Positions 29,280-38,844 of a stretch of 64,000 bases of DNA are shown in pieces. Numbering within the stretch: position 1 is the first letter of the stretch; each line of letters begins with the position of its first letter. Below the pieces are notes generated by a model. That model worked only from the letters and a program-made list of their open reading frames with translations, was not told where the DNA came from and ran no database searches. The translations under genes and the position numbers were made by a program. The DNA lies in NCBI GenBank assembly GCA_009392285.1, contig VFGU01000013.1, positions 1-64,000 of the forward strand. Direction: 5' to 3'. The DNA is from SAR202 cluster bacterium. GTDB lineage: Bacteria > Chloroflexota > Dehalococcoidia > Lucifugimonadales > Lucifugimonadaceae.

Positions 29280-29903
29280 ATGAAAATCAATTCTTATATA
29301 TTCTTATTAATTATCTTATCGACGATTTTTATTGCATGTGGCGGATCATCATCCAGCGAAGAATTTGTTTCATCAGATAATGTTTACGAAATGTCTGATG
29401 TTACGTCTGCTGGGTGGAAAATGAAAAGAGGCTTCGAAATTGCTGAATTTCCAAATTCTTCAGATGCTAGATGGGGGTTTGCTCCACCAAACGGCAGAGA
29501 AGTTGCTGTCATTAGATATCCTTCTGTTGATTTAGCAAATTCTGATGGGCTACAGGCAGCCAAAGAACAGACAGAATACATAGAGCCTATAGAAGGGATT
29601 AAAGCTTATGGTGACAAGGTTGAAAAAACAGCATGCAGAGGTTTTGCTGATTACCCTCCTCCATATAAGTTAACTGATTCTAATGGAATAAATAAAACTT
29701 ATTTATTAAACAAAAATACATTTGTAGAAGAAACCAAGATTCCTTTTTCTGCTGACTGCCCAAGAAGAGAACCTTTTTACAGAGTTTATTTGATTGAAGG
29801 AAACTTAGTATTTCTTGGAGAGCTCATGAGAAAAGAAGACTTAAATATGGTTGAAGTTTCATTAAAGGAATTAGCAATTAAAATAAGGGAAGGAAAAGAA
29901 TAA
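29280..29903 (+). CDS. Small lipoprotein, likely divergent member of the paralogous family
   Basis: Lipobox LSTIFIACGGSSS; VYEMSDVTSAGWKMKRGFE; C-terminal YLIEGNLVFLGEL. Confidence 0.75.
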   Translation: MKINSYIFLLIILSTIFIACGGSSSSEEFVSSDNVYEMSDVTSAGWKMKRGFEIAEFPNSSDARWGFAPPNGREVAVIRYPSVDLANSDGLQAAKEQTEYIEPIEGIKAYGDKVEKTACRGFADYPPPYKLTDSNGINKTYLLNKNTFVEETKIPFSADCPRREPFYRVYLIEGNLVFLGELMRKEDLNMVEVSLKELAIKIREGKE

Positions 29904-30796
29904 TGCCAAGAATTAATAAACTTATTGATTTAATAGAACAAGGCCAACAAATATACATAAGTCATCCAGATGAACTTTCTTTTCAATGCGGAAAAGAGAT
30001 GGCAAGTACTTGGGCTGATCTATTACTAGTTGATTTTGAACATCACTATTTTGATATAAAGGGACTGCATGAATTTATGAAGGGACTAAAGGCTGGCGGA
30101 CCAACAAAAAGTGGTCATTTAACTCCAGCGGTTATTACAACTTTACCTTCAAACGCTACTACTGTTAATGAAGTTTTGGCCAATGCTTGGCAATCTAGAC
30201 ATGTACTTAGTACTGGTGTACATGGAATACTAAATACTCACACTAGATCAGCAGAGTCAGTTGCAGCATTTGTTGCAACATGCAGATACCCATTCCAAAA
30301 ATTGGGTGAAGAGGTAATACCTGAAGGTTTACGAGGAGCAGGCGGGCAAGGTGAACCTGCAGAACTATGGGGTATGTCAAAGGAAGAATACGTTCAAAAA
30401 GCTGACCCTTGGCCCTTAAATCCAGAAGGAGAACTTTTCTTAGGTCTAAAAATTGAAGATAGGCATTGCGTAGAAAATGTAGATGAAATTGCTACAGTCC
30501 CTGGAATTGCATTTGCAGAATGGGGGCCTGGAGATATGGGGATGTCGTACGGACTTCCTGATGCCCATGACCCACCATATCCAGAAATTATGGATCAGGC
30601 TAGAGAAAAGATAAAAACTGCCCTTAAAAAGAATAATAAAGTTTTTTATTCCAGTTGGAATGATTTTTCAATGAATCCAGAAGAAAGAATAAAATTTATA
30701 ATTGAAGAACTAGGGTCAGGCATGGTAGGAGGGCCTGATATTGTAGAAATGGCTTCAGCAGGAAGAAAACTTACAGCCAGAAAAATGCCTTACTAA
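29903..30796 (+). CDS. HpcH/HpaI-type aldolase family protein (long subfamily)
   Basis: LLVDFEHHYFDIKGL, STGVHGILNTHTRSAESVAAFVATCRYP, GLKIEDRHCVENVDEIATVPGIAFAEWGPGDMGMSYG. Confidence 0.8.
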   Translation: MPRINKLIDLIEQGQQIYISHPDELSFQCGKEMASTWADLLLVDFEHHYFDIKGLHEFMKGLKAGGPTKSGHLTPAVITTLPSNATTVNEVLANAWQSRHVLSTGVHGILNTHTRSAESVAAFVATCRYPFQKLGEEVIPEGLRGAGGQGEPAELWGMSKEEYVQKADPWPLNPEGELFLGLKIEDRHCVENVDEIATVPGIAFAEWGPGDMGMSYGLPDAHDPPYPEIMDQAREKIKTALKKNNKVFYSSWNDFSMNPEERIKFIIEELGSGMVGGPDIVEMASAGRKLTARKMPY

Positions 30797-31629
30797 TTTG
30801 GGATTTCTATAAATTTATCTTTGGTAAAATTTTTATTAATATTTATCATTCTAAACCCAGAATTATCTTCACCAAGAGGAAGCCCTAACGAACTGGTAAC
30901 AGTTATTTTTATACCGTTGAAACTTGTTAGAAGATTAGAATGCAAATGGCCAGAATATATAGATTTATTCTTAAATGGCTCAAGAAGACCCATAAATTCA
31001 TTAATGGTCTCTTTAGGAAAAATCCAATAATCAATAGATCTATCTTCTAGTAGATATTGAGCTTGACTCTTACTTAGGTCATTTACATTTATATAAGGCG
31101 GATGGTGCAAGAAAATAACAACATTTGTATCAAAATCTAAACCTGACAATGTTTCTTTTAAAAATTTATTTTGTAAATTAAATTCACTTTGAAGTTCTTT
31201 GTGATTAATAAATAATGAACTATTAAGAAATAGGAAAATGCTGTTTTCTTTGCTAATACTGTAATAGTCTTTTCCGAAATTATTTCTATAAAAATCTAGT
31301 CCAAAAGAAGACGCTATATTAGGGTCTATTCCAACGTCATGGTTGCCTGGCACATGATATATTGGTATAGGATTCAGGTCCTCTATTAAATTCAAGTATT
31401 CCTTTATAGGCAATTTATCCTCTATCCTATTAACTATGTCACCACAATGAACCACGAAATCAGGATTTTCTTTGATTGCATAATCTATGAAATATTTAAG
31501 ATTTTCCTTCTCTTTTTCTATTCCTTTAGAAGAAATGGACCATTTTTCAGCTCTTTTTGACCATTTTTCAGATGACAAATTATCATCACACATTCCAAAT
31601 TGATTGTCTGTTATTAGTAATATCTTCAT
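30793..31629 (-). CDS. Calcineurin-like metallophosphoesterase
   Basis: VVHCGDIVNRIED, YHVPGNHDVG, VIFLHHPPYI, YSGHLHSNLL. Confidence 0.85.
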   Translation of the reverse strand: MKILLITDNQFGMCDDNLSSEKWSKRAEKWSISSKGIEKEKENLKYFIDYAIKENPDFVVHCGDIVNRIEDKLPIKEYLNLIEDLNPIPIYHVPGNHDVGIDPNIASSFGLDFYRNNFGKDYYSISKENSIFLFLNSSLFINHKELQSEFNLQNKFLKETLSGLDFDTNVVIFLHHPPYINVNDLSKSQAQYLLEDRSIDYWIFPKETINEFMGLLEPFKNKSIYSGHLHSNLLTSFNGIKITVTSSLGLPLGEDNSGFRMININKNFTKDKFIEIPN

Positions 31630-31666
31630 TATTTTTTTACGAATTAATCATAATTAATACATTTTT

Positions 31667-31717
31667 GAAACATTTTTGAAACATTTCATTGCATTCTTTT
31701 GCTTAATATATTCTAAT
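31667..31717 (+). promoter_or_regulatory. Predicted glnA promoter with two 11-bp-phased GAAAC boxes
   Basis: GAAAC (31667-31671) N6 GAAAC (31678-31682) N6 TTGCAT (31689-31694) N17 TCTAAT (31712-31717); ATG at 31749 preceded by AGGAGG. Confidence 0.6.
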
Positions 31718-31748
31718 AATATCTTAATAATTAAAACAGGAGGTAAAA

Positions 31749-33179
31749 ATGGCTGATTCTAATGTTTCTTCAGTATTGAAGTTGATGAAAGATAATGATT
31801 GTGACATTTTAGATTTAAAATTTATAGACGTACCTGGAACATGGCAACATGTGGCTCTACCTATTTCAGAAGTAAATGATGCATTATTTGAAAAAGGTAC
31901 TGGATTTGATGGGTCTAGCGTAAGAGGTTTCCAAACCATTGATGAGTCAGACATGCTTTTGCTACCTCATGCAGAGACAGCAAAAGTTGATCCATTTATG
32001 GAAAAGACAGTTTCGATAATAGCAGACATCAGAGATCCACTAACCAATGGGAATTATACTAGAGATCCGAGATATATAACTATTAAAGCAGAGCAATACC
32101 TTAAAGATTCTGGGGTAGGTGACACTTCTTATTGGGGACCTGAGTTAGAATTCTTTGTTTTTGATTCAGTTCAGTTTTTTCAAAAAGAAAATGAAGCATA
32201 CTTCAAGGTAGATTCTGATGAAGGAATTTGGAATTCAGGATCAGAAACAATGATAGATGGTGGGCCGAATATTGGTCAGAGGCCGGGATATAAAGGTGGC
32301 TATTTTCCTGCATCTCCAATCGACACTATGCATGATATGCGAGGTGAAATGACAAGGATCATGATTGATCTCGGGATTGAAATTGAGAAACATCATCATG
32401 AGGTTGCTACAGGTGGTCAAGGAGAAATTGATCTTAGGTATGACACTATGCTAAGTATGGCTGATAAAGTAATGAGATATAAATATGTTGTAAAAAATGT
32501 AGCTCAAAGTTGGGGCAAGGTTGCAACATTTATGCCTAAGCCACTGTTTAATGATAATGGAACAGGAATGCACACACACCAAAGTATTTGGAAGGATGGA
32601 AAACCTTTGTTTGCGGGTAAAGAGTATGCAGGATTGAGCAAGATGGCATTGAACTATATCGGAGGAATTATAAAGCATGGAAGAGCCTTAATGGGATTAT
32701 GTGCTCCTACATCTAATAGTTACAAAAGATTGGTACCTGGGTTTGAAGCACCTACTATTCTAGCGCTTTCAGCTAGAAACAGAAGTGCTGCATGTAGAGT
32801 GCCTATGTATTTCGATAATCCGGCTGCAAAAAGAGTAGAATTTAGGTCTGCGGATCCTACTTGTAATCCTTACTTAGCATTCCCAGCAATGTTAATGGCT
32901 GGGCTTGACGGAATAGAGAATGGTTATGACCCTGGAGAAGCTTTAGAAGATGACCTTTTTGAACTCTCTAACGAAGAACAAGCTAAATTGAAGCAAGTTC
33001 CTGGAAGCATAGAAGGGGCGCTTGATGCTCTTGAAGAGGATCATGACTTCCTTCTAAAAGGCGATGTATTCACATCTGATCTGCTTGAAGCTTTCATTTC
33101 TTATAAGAGAGAAACAGAGGTTGATGAAGTTAGAACTAGGCCTCATCCTTGGGAATACTTCTTGACTTTCAACTCATAA
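31749..33179 (+). CDS. glnA: Glutamine synthetase, type I
   Basis: GTGFDGSSVRGFQTIDESDM, KPLFNDNGTGMHTHQSIWKDGKPLF, LVPGFEAPTILALSARNRSAACRVP, RSADPTCNPYLAFPAMLMAGLDGI. Confidence 0.95.
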   Translation: MADSNVSSVLKLMKDNDCDILDLKFIDVPGTWQHVALPISEVNDALFEKGTGFDGSSVRGFQTIDESDMLLLPHAETAKVDPFMEKTVSIIADIRDPLTNGNYTRDPRYITIKAEQYLKDSGVGDTSYWGPELEFFVFDSVQFFQKENEAYFKVDSDEGIWNSGSETMIDGGPNIGQRPGYKGGYFPASPIDTMHDMRGEMTRIMIDLGIEIEKHHHEVATGGQGEIDLRYDTMLSMADKVMRYKYVVKNVAQSWGKVATFMPKPLFNDNGTGMHTHQSIWKDGKPLFAGKEYAGLSKMALNYIGGIIKHGRALMGLCAPTSNSYKRLVPGFEAPTILALSARNRSAACRVPMYFDNPAAKRVEFRSADPTCNPYLAFPAMLMAGLDGIENGYDPGEALEDDLFELSNEEQAKLKQVPGSIEGALDALEEDHDFLLKGDVFTSDLLEAFISYKRETEVDEVRTRPHPWEYFLTFNS

Positions 33180-33193
33180 ACTAACAGGAATAC

Positions 33194-33232
33194 AAAAAAG
33201 GAGAGAATGATTTATTCATCCTCTCCTTTTTT
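33194..33232. terminator. Bidirectional intrinsic terminator between glnA and the DUF1232 gene
   Basis: AAAAAAGGAGAG ... CTCTCCTTTTTT inverted repeat in the convergent interval; A-tract on one side, T-tract on the other. Confidence 0.8.
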
Positions 33233-33514
33233 ATCTCTCACTTCATAATCTGTTTCAATATATTCTTTGGAATCTAAATATTTTTTAGATAGCCTTTCAA
33301 ACCAATAAAATGCAATATAAATTATAAATAAATCATCTATAAGGCCTATCCCGAAAATCCTTATTTCGGGTAATAAATCTAGAGGCATAATAAAATAAAT
33401 AACCCCAGCCATAGGTATCAATTTATATCTAGTTGGAATTTCTTTATTAAATAAATATCTGAATGAGTTACGGGCAGTTTTTATAACATTTATAAATCTA
33501 ATTAATTTAAACAT
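33212..33514 (-). CDS. DUF1232/YkvA-like small membrane protein
   Basis: YFIMPLDLLPEIRIFGIGLIDDLFIIYIAFYW. Confidence 0.8.
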   Translation of the reverse strand: MFKLIRFINVIKTARNSFRYLFNKEIPTRYKLIPMAGVIYFIMPLDLLPEIRIFGIGLIDDLFIIYIAFYWFERLSKKYLDSKEYIETDYEVRDKKGEDE

Positions 33515-34381
33515 TTATCTCCAAGACCATTCCGTAAAAATTTTATAACTTTCACCTGGGTTCACATAAAGCACGCCAGTGTCAGTGACATTTTTTTCAT
33601 TTAACTGAAAAGGATTTATGGTTGCAGTTTGAGGCTCTACACATACAAGATCTGAATTTGGACCAGAAGGGGTATATACCATTAAATGTCCGCATTCATT
33701 TGAAGAGTTAATTTTAAGAGTTAGTTCTGGCCACACTAGGTATACTAATGATTTTTCATTAATTCTATAACACTCATCCAGTGTCCCAGGTTCTGGAGAG
33801 TACCCTTTAAAAAAATATTTAATTTCATTTGAATCTAGTTTACTAGAGGTAGGAATTTCATTTTTAGTTTCCCATTTATATTTAGCATCAAATTTTATTT
33901 TTACACCTTCATCTTTTAAATTTCTTTTAAACCAAGGGTGCCACCCCATTGAAAATGGCATTACATCTGAATCTTTATTTAAAATTGATAATTCTTGCTT
34001 GATGCTTTGGCCATTCAATGAAATTGCAAAAGTAACATTTCCTTTGTATGGCCAAGGTTTATTCAGATTGGTAGAAATAGAAACGTAATTTTCGCTTGCT
34101 TCATTTAAAGTCCATTCTGAAAACATTGCTGTTCCATGAATCGCATGCTTGAAATCAAACGGGTTTTTTTCTAATAGATCAAAATTACCTTTGGCACATT
34201 TAAATTTCCCTTCATTTATCCTGTTGGCCCAAGGCGCCATAATAAAGGATGAAACACGATTCTTTGCGTCGTAACCTAAAATTTCATATTTATTTGAACC
34301 TATAAGTATTTTTATAGATTTTATAGAACCTCTATAAACCTCAATTTCACAGTCTTCATTTTTAATTTTATGTATTTCCAT
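33515..34381 (-). CDS. Aldose 1-epimerase (mutarotase) family protein
   Basis: APWANRINEGKF, HAIHGTAMFSEWTL, PFSMGWHPWFKR, VCVEPQTATINPFQL; start placed at internal ATG (MEIHKIK). Confidence 0.8.
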   Translation of the reverse strand: MEIHKIKNEDCEIEVYRGSIKSIKILIGSNKYEILGYDAKNRVSSFIMAPWANRINEGKFKCAKGNFDLLEKNPFDFKHAIHGTAMFSEWTLNEASENYVSISTNLNKPWPYKGNVTFAISLNGQSIKQELSILNKDSDVMPFSMGWHPWFKRNLKDEGVKIKFDAKYKWETKNEIPTSSKLDSNEIKYFFKGYSPEPGTLDECYRINEKSLVYLVWPELTLKINSSNECGHLMVYTPSGPNSDLVCVEPQTATINPFQLNEKNVTDTGVLYVNPGESYKIFTEWSWR

Positions 34382-34448
34382 GTTATAAATTTTGCAATGT
34401 AAGAATATTAATAGCAAACTAATATTAACTTTTGTAAAGGAGATAGTT

Positions 34449-35222
34449 ATGAACAAGAATTCAATGAAGCAGAAATTAGAAAATAATGAGCTAACTTTGG
34501 GTGCTTTTGTAAGTACGCCGTCACCTTCAACTGTAGAAATGCTAGGATGGCTAGGTATGGATTATGTAATGATTGATTGTGAGCATGGTGTTACAGATTA
34601 TGAGACAGCGGAGAATATGATTAGGGCTGCAGAATTATCAAATATTACTCCAATGGTAAGGGCTGGCCTGAATATGCAACAAAATCTGCAAAGATATCTT
34701 GATGCTGGGGCACAAGGAGTGTTAATACCCCTCATAAATAATGCTGAAGATGGAAAAAGGGTTGTAGATAGTTGTAAATACCCTCCAGTAGGGAAAAGAG
34801 GGTTGTTTAGCGCTTCAAGGACAGGAAAATATGGGACTATACCTATTCCAGAGCACGTCAAAACAAGCAACGAAGAAATATTTGTAGCAATTCAAATTGA
34901 AACTTTGGAAGGAATTGAAAATCAGGATGAGATAATCTCCTTAGATGGAGTAGACAGTGTATTTTTAGGTCCTGGCGACTTATCTTCTGTTCTAGGTGTT
35001 CATGGACAAGTAACTCACGAAAAAGTTCGCTCCACTATGGAGAAAATGATACCTAAGATAATTAAGGCAGGAAAACATCCTGGAACGCTTGTTACAGATG
35101 CTGATCAGGCAAAATACTGGCATGATAAAGGAATCAATTTCCTTATAGGCAGTGCTAACAGATACTTGATGAACGGAACTAAAGAATTTATAGAGACAAC
35201 AAAAGAAAAACTTAAGTCATAA
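34449..35222 (+). CDS. HpcH/HpaI aldolase/citrate lyase family protein (canonical type)
   Basis: LGAFVSTPSPSTVEMLGWLGMDYVMIDCEHGVTDYETAENMIRAAE, GAQGVLIPLINNAEDGKRVVDSCKYPPVGKRG, VFLGPGDLSSVLG; start at ATG after AAGGAG. Confidence 0.9.
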   Translation: MNKNSMKQKLENNELTLGAFVSTPSPSTVEMLGWLGMDYVMIDCEHGVTDYETAENMIRAAELSNITPMVRAGLNMQQNLQRYLDAGAQGVLIPLINNAEDGKRVVDSCKYPPVGKRGLFSASRTGKYGTIPIPEHVKTSNEEIFVAIQIETLEGIENQDEIISLDGVDSVFLGPGDLSSVLGVHGQVTHEKVRSTMEKMIPKIIKAGKHPGTLVTDADQAKYWHDKGINFLIGSANRYLMNGTKEFIETTKEKLKS

Positions 35223-36156
35223 GAGGGCTCAGCCTATCCATAATCTTTTGCAATTCTAATTGATCTGAACTATCAAAAGGTTTTGTTACAGGAAGCCTAG
35301 TAGTAGGACTCTCTATAATTCCCCTTTTCCAAAAAACCCATTTATATGCAGTAACTCCAAACCTACGTTCAAAATTAAGAGATGGCAATAATGATTCCCA
35401 CAGTATTCTAGCCCTATCATTAATTACAAAATTTCCGTCTTTATCTTTTTTTTGGGTATCAAGAGCATTCCATATGCTTACAACTATATCTGTAAAATGT
35501 CCTGCAGGCATTGTTCCGCTAGCACCTCTTCTGTATTCATCCATTAAAAATGTCCCTCCAATACCTCCCATAATAGACTTGCACTTACTCCCCACTTTTT
35601 CGACTACTTCACTAATTACATGACCAGCGAATCCACTTTCTTCTTTAAGGTAAATTATGTTTTCAAAATCATTAATTAAATCAATTATTACCTTTGTAGG
35701 AACTAATTTACCTTGCATATCGTTATTTTGTATCCATAAAGGAATACCAACAGTCTTAGAGATTTCTCCAAAATAATCATAAATATACTGAGCAGAAGAA
35801 ATCTTAACTGCTGGCATCGTCATGATAGAATCTGCACCCAAATCTTGTGCAATTCTTGATCTTTCCGTGACTTGCTCAATTGAATTTCCTGTTACTCCTG
35901 CAACAAAATGAACAGATCCTGAAACAGTTTTAATTGCTTCTTTCAAGACTAGGTCTCTTTCTATATCTGTTAATGTTGATACTTCGCTTGCATTAACAGG
36001 CATTACTATTCCGTGAGCGCCTTTTTCTAAGCAAAATTCTATACATTTTTTTAGGGATTTAATATCAAGTTCACCATTATCTTTAAAAGGTGTCACTGGT
36101 ATTGAATAAACACCTCTTGGATTTTGTAATTCTTTAGACATCTTAATTGTTGTCAT
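35212..36156 (-). CDS. Dihydrodipicolinate synthase/N-acetylneuraminate lyase family protein
   Basis: GVYSIPVTPFKDNGELDIKSLKKCIEFCLEKGAHGIVMPVNASEVSTLT, IYLKEESGFAGHVISEV. Confidence 0.88.
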   Translation of the reverse strand: MTTIKMSKELQNPRGVYSIPVTPFKDNGELDIKSLKKCIEFCLEKGAHGIVMPVNASEVSTLTDIERDLVLKEAIKTVSGSVHFVAGVTGNSIEQVTERSRIAQDLGADSIMTMPAVKISSAQYIYDYFGEISKTVGIPLWIQNNDMQGKLVPTKVIIDLINDFENIIYLKEESGFAGHVISEVVEKVGSKCKSIMGGIGGTFLMDEYRRGASGTMPAGHFTDIVVSIWNALDTQKKDKDGNFVINDRARILWESLLPSLNFERRFGVTAYKWVFWKRGIIESPTTRLPVTKPFDSSDQLELQKIMDRLSPLMT

Positions 36157-36896
36157 TAATCGCACTCCACTCTAGGCGGAGGATTTAAGACACAATGAAT
36201 TGCCAATAAAGTTCCTTTACTATCAAACGGGTTATTACATCCGTGCCTTGCCTTCACCTCTGCAGTAAACATGTCTCCTGCATTCAATTCAATATTATTT
36301 TCTTCTAAATAAACTGCATTTAGTTTTCCTTCTAAGCAGTACATAGATTCTTCATGATGCGGATGATAATGATTTGGGGCATCAGAGCCTGGGTCAAAGT
36401 TTAGTTCTGAAAAATAACTAGATATTGCACCTGAAAAATCTCCAACCATATCATACCTCATTATTCCAGGAGCGAATTCATAAGGCTCCATTTCTTTTCT
36501 TATTGAAACGTATTTATCTGGAACCCCAGGAGAAGTAGTATGATTTTCAACAGCCTCTCTTCCAAATTTTATTTTTGGGAACATAACAAGTAATCTTGCG
36601 GTATTGCTAGATTTATTCTTCATACCATGAGGCATTCCAGCAGGAGCTAGCATGCAATCCCTGCTATTCATAATAAATTCGTTATTACCTAAAATTGCTG
36701 TTAACTCGCCATCGATTAAAAAGTGCGTTTCTTCAACATCTGGATGTAAATGAACTGGAATTTCTGCGCCTGGCTCAAGAAATAATTCTTTAACTGTAAT
36801 CATTTTATCTCCTCTTTCAGGCCCAGAAAGAGAAGTCATGGTTATGCCATTATCATTACTATCTGGCTTTAAACTTTCTTTTTTATGTATTGCCAT
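36156..36896 (-). CDS. Bicupin domain protein
   Basis: Two cupin cores: PVHLHPDVEETHFLIDGELTAILG and APNHYHPHHEESMYCLEGKLNAVYLEENNIELNAGDMF. Confidence 0.88.
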   Translation of the reverse strand: MAIHKKESLKPDSNDNGITMTSLSGPERGDKMITVKELFLEPGAEIPVHLHPDVEETHFLIDGELTAILGNNEFIMNSRDCMLAPAGMPHGMKNKSSNTARLLVMFPKIKFGREAVENHTTSPGVPDKYVSIRKEMEPYEFAPGIMRYDMVGDFSGAISSYFSELNFDPGSDAPNHYHPHHEESMYCLEGKLNAVYLEENNIELNAGDMFTAEVKARHGCNNPFDSKGTLLAIHCVLNPPPRVECD

Positions 36897-36905
36897 TTTT
36901 TCTCC

Positions 36906-37964
36906 TTATACATTCAATGAAGTATCAAATAAATCCATGTTACTCCATCTATTATTTTCCTTTGTTTTCATTAAAGCAATAGTTTTGATTACTTCAGGAT
37001 TGGCCAATCCATGAGGAGCTTCGCCTTTCAAAATTTTTATTACATTCTCTGCTTGCTTTCTAGTTCCAATTTCTCTAGAAACATTTGAAGAGCCGGCAGT
37101 GTGAGGAGTTATAATTAAATTATCCAAACTCAATAGTGGATCCTCAGATGATATAGGCTCTTTTTCTGTTACATCAATCCCTGCGCCAGGAATTATATTA
37201 TTTTTTAACGCATTAAAAAGCGCAGAAGGATCCACAAGAGGCCCTCTGGCACAATTAATTAATAAGCAATTGCTCTTCATTTTATTGAACGCATCTTCAT
37301 TAATAATATGATGAGTTTCTTCAGTTGAAGGCGCATGAATAGTTATAAAATCAGAAATTTTTAGCAATTCATCTAATTCGACTAATTCAACACCATATAA
37401 GTCTGCGGTAGTTCTATCAATATATGGATCATAAGAGATAATTTTTTCAGGCCCAAAACCTTTTATTCTAGTAGCAAATGCTTTTCCTATATTTCCAAGA
37501 CCAATAATTCCAACAACATTTCCTGCAATTCTTCCTAACTCTGATCTATACGGATGAACTAACTCTGTTCTGTCTGCCCAATAGCCTTTCTTTACTAAAG
37601 CATCCTGTTCTCTAATTTTTCTTGTTAGTGACAGTAGTAATGCCATTGCATGGTCTGCTACTTCAGTTGTATTTATCCCAGGTGTGTTGCATATACAAAT
37701 TCCTAACTCAGTAGCAGCATCAAGGTCTACTGAGTCAACTCCAACTCCCCCTCTACTTATAACTTTTAAATTATTAGTTTCTTCCATAACCTTTCTGGTT
37801 GTAGGAGGATGAATATATATTAGTGCTCCATCTGCTTCTTTGAGTAACTCTATATATTCTTTTTCATTTGTACATTCTTTTTCTATTAACTCAAATCCTT
37901 CTCCATTAAATAAATCTCTTAAGTATGGGGGGTTATCACCATGAGCAACTAGCGCTACTTTCAT
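36906..37964 (-). CDS. D-isomer-specific 2-hydroxyacid dehydrogenase
   Basis: VISRGGVGVDSVDLDAATELGI, VGIIGLGNIGKAFATRIKGFG, LLINCARGPLVDPSAL, LLSLDNLIITPHTAGSS; AAGGAGAATT before ATG at 37964. Confidence 0.9.
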   Translation of the reverse strand: MKVALVAHGDNPPYLRDLFNGEGFELIEKECTNEKEYIELLKEADGALIYIHPPTTRKVMEETNNLKVISRGGVGVDSVDLDAATELGICICNTPGINTTEVADHAMALLLSLTRKIREQDALVKKGYWADRTELVHPYRSELGRIAGNVVGIIGLGNIGKAFATRIKGFGPEKIISYDPYIDRTTADLYGVELVELDELLKISDFITIHAPSTEETHHIINEDAFNKMKSNCLLINCARGPLVDPSALFNALKNNIIPGAGIDVTEKEPISSEDPLLSLDNLIITPHTAGSSNVSREIGTRKQAENVIKILKGEAPHGLANPEVIKTIALMKTKENNRWSNMDLFDTSLNV

Positions 37965-38035
37965 AATTCTCCTTTGCAAAGTATTTAGGTTAGTTTAGGA
38001 TAAAAACATATTTTAACAAAAATTAACATTAAAAG

Positions 38036-38494
38036 ATGAAACAAATCACAGTCCGAATTGCAAAATTACCTGATCTATCGTCTCTGCAAAACTTGCAAGT
38101 CGATATGGAGCACACCATCGAAGATGAACCTTATCCAGACGAATTAGGTAAATTAGGAGTTGAATACATACTCAATAATCCTGACCAAGGATTTTATTTA
38201 GTTGCAGAACATTCTGAGGAAGTAATTGGGGCGTTAAGAATTTCTTATGAAAGAAGTGTTAGCAGGAATGGTTTTTTTTGGTGGATACAAAATGTGTGCA
38301 TCAATGAAAATTACAGAGGTAACGGCATTTTTCAAAAATTACACGATAAAGTGGTTAATTTAGCTAAAAAAAATAAAGAAGTAGTCGCTATAAAACTACA
38401 CGTACATACTAATAACCGAAGTGCCATAAAGGCCTATGAAAAGGCGGGCATGAAAAAAACCCCAGAGTATCCATATATTTTTAATTTGAAATGA
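38036..38494 (+). CDS. GNAT family N-acetyltransferase
   Basis: IQNVCINENYRGNGIFQKLHDKVVNLAKK, LHVHTNNRSAIKAYEKAGMKKT. Confidence 0.87.
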   Translation: MKQITVRIAKLPDLSSLQNLQVDMEHTIEDEPYPDELGKLGVEYILNNPDQGFYLVAEHSEEVIGALRISYERSVSRNGFFWWIQNVCINENYRGNGIFQKLHDKVVNLAKKNKEVVAIKLHVHTNNRSAIKAYEKAGMKKTPEYPYIFNLK

Positions 38495-38844
38495 AGCCAA
38501 TTGGAGTGATAATTTGGACTGAAAAATTAGAAAACTTATTAGGGTTTTATAAATTAATTTTCAATTCAAAAGTATCAAAGAAAAAAGATACCTCGGCATA
38601 TTTTATAAGAGATAACTTTAAATTTTATATTGCTGAGCATTCTGAGGTAAGTGGAAATTCTAAAGACCCTAATAGAATCATTTTTAACCTAGAGACTGAT
38701 GACATAGAACTTGAATACAACAGATTAAGTAATGCCGGTGTCACATTCCTGAGATCTCCCGAAATTGAAAAATGGGGCGGGAAAGTTGCAACTTTTGAAG
38801 ATCCGGAGAAGAATAGAGTTAATTTAATTGAACAACCGAAATAA
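38491..38844 (+). CDS. VOC (glyoxalase/bleomycin-resistance) superfamily protein
   Basis: GVIIWTEKLENLLGFYKLIFNSKV, VTFLRSPEIEKWGGKVATFEDPEKNRVNLIEQ; 4-nt overlap with GNAT gene. Confidence 0.85.
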   Translation: MKPIGVIIWTEKLENLLGFYKLIFNSKVSKKKDTSAYFIRDNFKFYIAEHSEVSGNSKDPNRIIFNLETDDIELEYNRLSNAGVTFLRSPEIEKWGGKVATFEDPEKNRVNLIEQPK

